64,000 nt of DNA from Bacteroides sp. GTDB lineage: Bacteria > Bacteroidota > Bacteroidia > Bacteroidales > Bacteroidaceae. A model generated the notes under the pieces. The model saw nothing but the letters and a program-made list of their open reading frames with translations, was not told where the DNA came from and did not search any database. The stretch covers positions 46,469 through 110,468 of the forward strand of contig NZ_JASLER010000085.1 of the NCBI RefSeq assembly GCF_030151085.1. Reading direction: 5' to 3'. Below are positions 63,275 through 64,000 of this stretch, piece by piece. Each line of letters begins with the position of its first letter. The stretch's first letter is position 1. The position numbers and the translations under genes are program-made.

Positions 63275-64000
63275 TTACTTTATATAAATGACGTCATTTT
63301 CTTTATCTCTTCTATACGTGAAGGCTACATCGTTCTGCAAAACACGCAAGGCATAATCCAGTCCATCGGAGATGCGGAACTTTCCGGTCAAAGCCACTTT
63401 AGCTATGCTCTGCTTATCGAGTTGAATCTTCAAATCGTAGTATCTTTCCAAGTCTTGCATAATTTCAGCAAAGGGTTTACTCTTGAAGCAGTACAGCCCT
63501 TCCTTCCAACGATAGACATTATAATCATCTATTTTACTCACTACGAGTTTGCCACTTTTTAAAGTCGTTTTTTGATTGGGGAGCAGTGTTACAGAGATAT
63601 TTTTATTTTCAGGTGATTTCACTCTGACCTTGCCTTGCATCAGTGAAGTTTCAAATACTTTCCGTTTAGAATAGGCTTCCACATTGAATTTTGTGCCCAA
63701 CACTTCTACGTCCAGCGTACTGGTATGAACTACGAACGGGCACTTCTCATTATGAGCTACTTCAAAGTAAGCCTCTCCATCCAGTATCACTTCACGTTTA
63801 TCTTTCATAAACGAAACGGGATATTGCATCCGGGTACCGGCATTCAGCCAAACGTTTGAACCATCGGGTAAATCGAGGTTCACACGCTGACCTGCCGGAA
63901 CAGTAATGGTCTGCATTGCTATATTTACATTGTCTTTATCTTCGCCTATTGAAAACAAAGCAGCCGTTACACCTACCGTTATTATTACCACAGAAGCTAT
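63275..64000 (-). CDS. FecR-family anti-sigma factor (partial, runs off the right edge)
   Basis: The visible part is about 242 residues and continues past base 64000. A transmembrane segment (VVIITVGVTAALFSIG) lies at the visible N terminus. A periplasmic FecR domain follows (TVPAGQRVNLDLPDGSNVWL, then YFEVAHNEKCPFVVHTS and VEVLGTKFNVEAYS), and a C-terminal STN-interacting domain (RWKEGLYCFKSKPFAEIMQD). FecR proteins transmit the SusC signal to an ECF sigma factor, whose gene would lie just outside the window. Confidence 0.9.
   Translation of the reverse strand: MASVVIITVGVTAALFSIGEDKDNVNIAMQTITVPAGQRVNLDLPDGSNVWLNAGTRMQYPVSFMKDKREVILDGEAYFEVAHNEKCPFVVHTSTLDVEVLGTKFNVEAYSKRKVFETSLMQGKVRVKSPENKNISVTLLPNQKTTLKSGKLVVSKIDDYNVYRWKEGLYCFKSKPFAEIMQDLERYYDLKIQLDKQSIAKVALTGKFRISDGLDYALRVLQNDVAFTYRRDKENDVIYIK

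Noticed and set aside
1..64000. tRNA, rRNA and complete insertion sequences
   Set aside because: No cloverleaf with CCA-type end, ribosomal sequence, or transposase with terminal repeats was recognised on reading either strand; a covariance-model search would be decisive.

Overview
The window looks like the chromosome of a gut Bacteroides or a close Bacteroidales relative. The evidence is a run of promoters of the TAnnTTTG (-7) class, a SusC/SusD/FecR polysaccharide-uptake locus, a long series of fimbrillin-type lipoproteins, an HU/smalltalk pair and an AAA-ATPase/PD-(D/E)XK protein. No ribosomal RNA, tRNA or CRISPR array was seen.

Layout: (1) 1-9.5 kb is mixed housekeeping and regulation: the start of a TonB-dependent receptor, a membrane LytTR regulator, an Fpg/Nei-like protein with altered active-site positions, a divergent AraC/LuxR pair, a MATE exporter with a nucleotidyltransferase-like gene, a decayed GNAT gene, a PepSY-like protein and an esterase. 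(2) 9.57-14.08 kb is a two-gene ATPase cassette. It is bounded by perfect 21-bp direct repeats and driven from a promoter embedded in a perfect 38-bp palindrome, and it lies beside a smalltalk/HU pair. (3) 15.1-36.5 kb is a leftward fimbrial region. An Rrf2-like gene, a DUF3575 outer-membrane protein and eleven fimbrillin-clan lipoproteins are packed as one operon (36.5 to 22.2 kb). Two further large fimbrillins follow in duplicated modules. (4) 36.6-38 kb holds 22-bp inverted repeats around a consensus promoter, next to a tyrosine recombinase. (5) 38.2-50.9 kb holds a frameshifted small gene behind 22-bp tandem repeats, an AAA+ ATPase, small membrane proteins, a hydrolase, DinB, a second MATE exporter, two L,D-transpeptidases, a GH29 fucosidase with a mutarotase, and the PhnW/PhnX phosphonate pathway. 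(6) 51-64 kb holds a regulator of unknown function, a metal P-type ATPase with a Fur-family repressor, a serine hydrolase, and a polysaccharide-utilisation locus (GH3, SusD, SusC, FecR).

The most striking unit is the fimbrial region, which appears to have two independent layers of phase variation. The first is an invertible promoter that, in this assembly, points away from the fimbrial operon (OFF). The second is a 13-bp tandem repeat inside two fimbrillin genes: one partial plus one full copy in the first and seven copies in the second. Both genes are out of frame here, and removing one unit restores each frame exactly. Nearly every fimbrillin carries a lipobox and then a Thr/Ser-Arg site 30-40 residues later, as expected for type V pili that are lipidated, exported and trimmed by a trypsin-like protease before assembly.

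The best candidate for an undescribed system is the ATPase cassette: a short P-loop ATPase followed 5 bp later by a 1036-residue P-loop ATPase with a winged helix and a long TPR array. Its function is not established by anything in the sequence.
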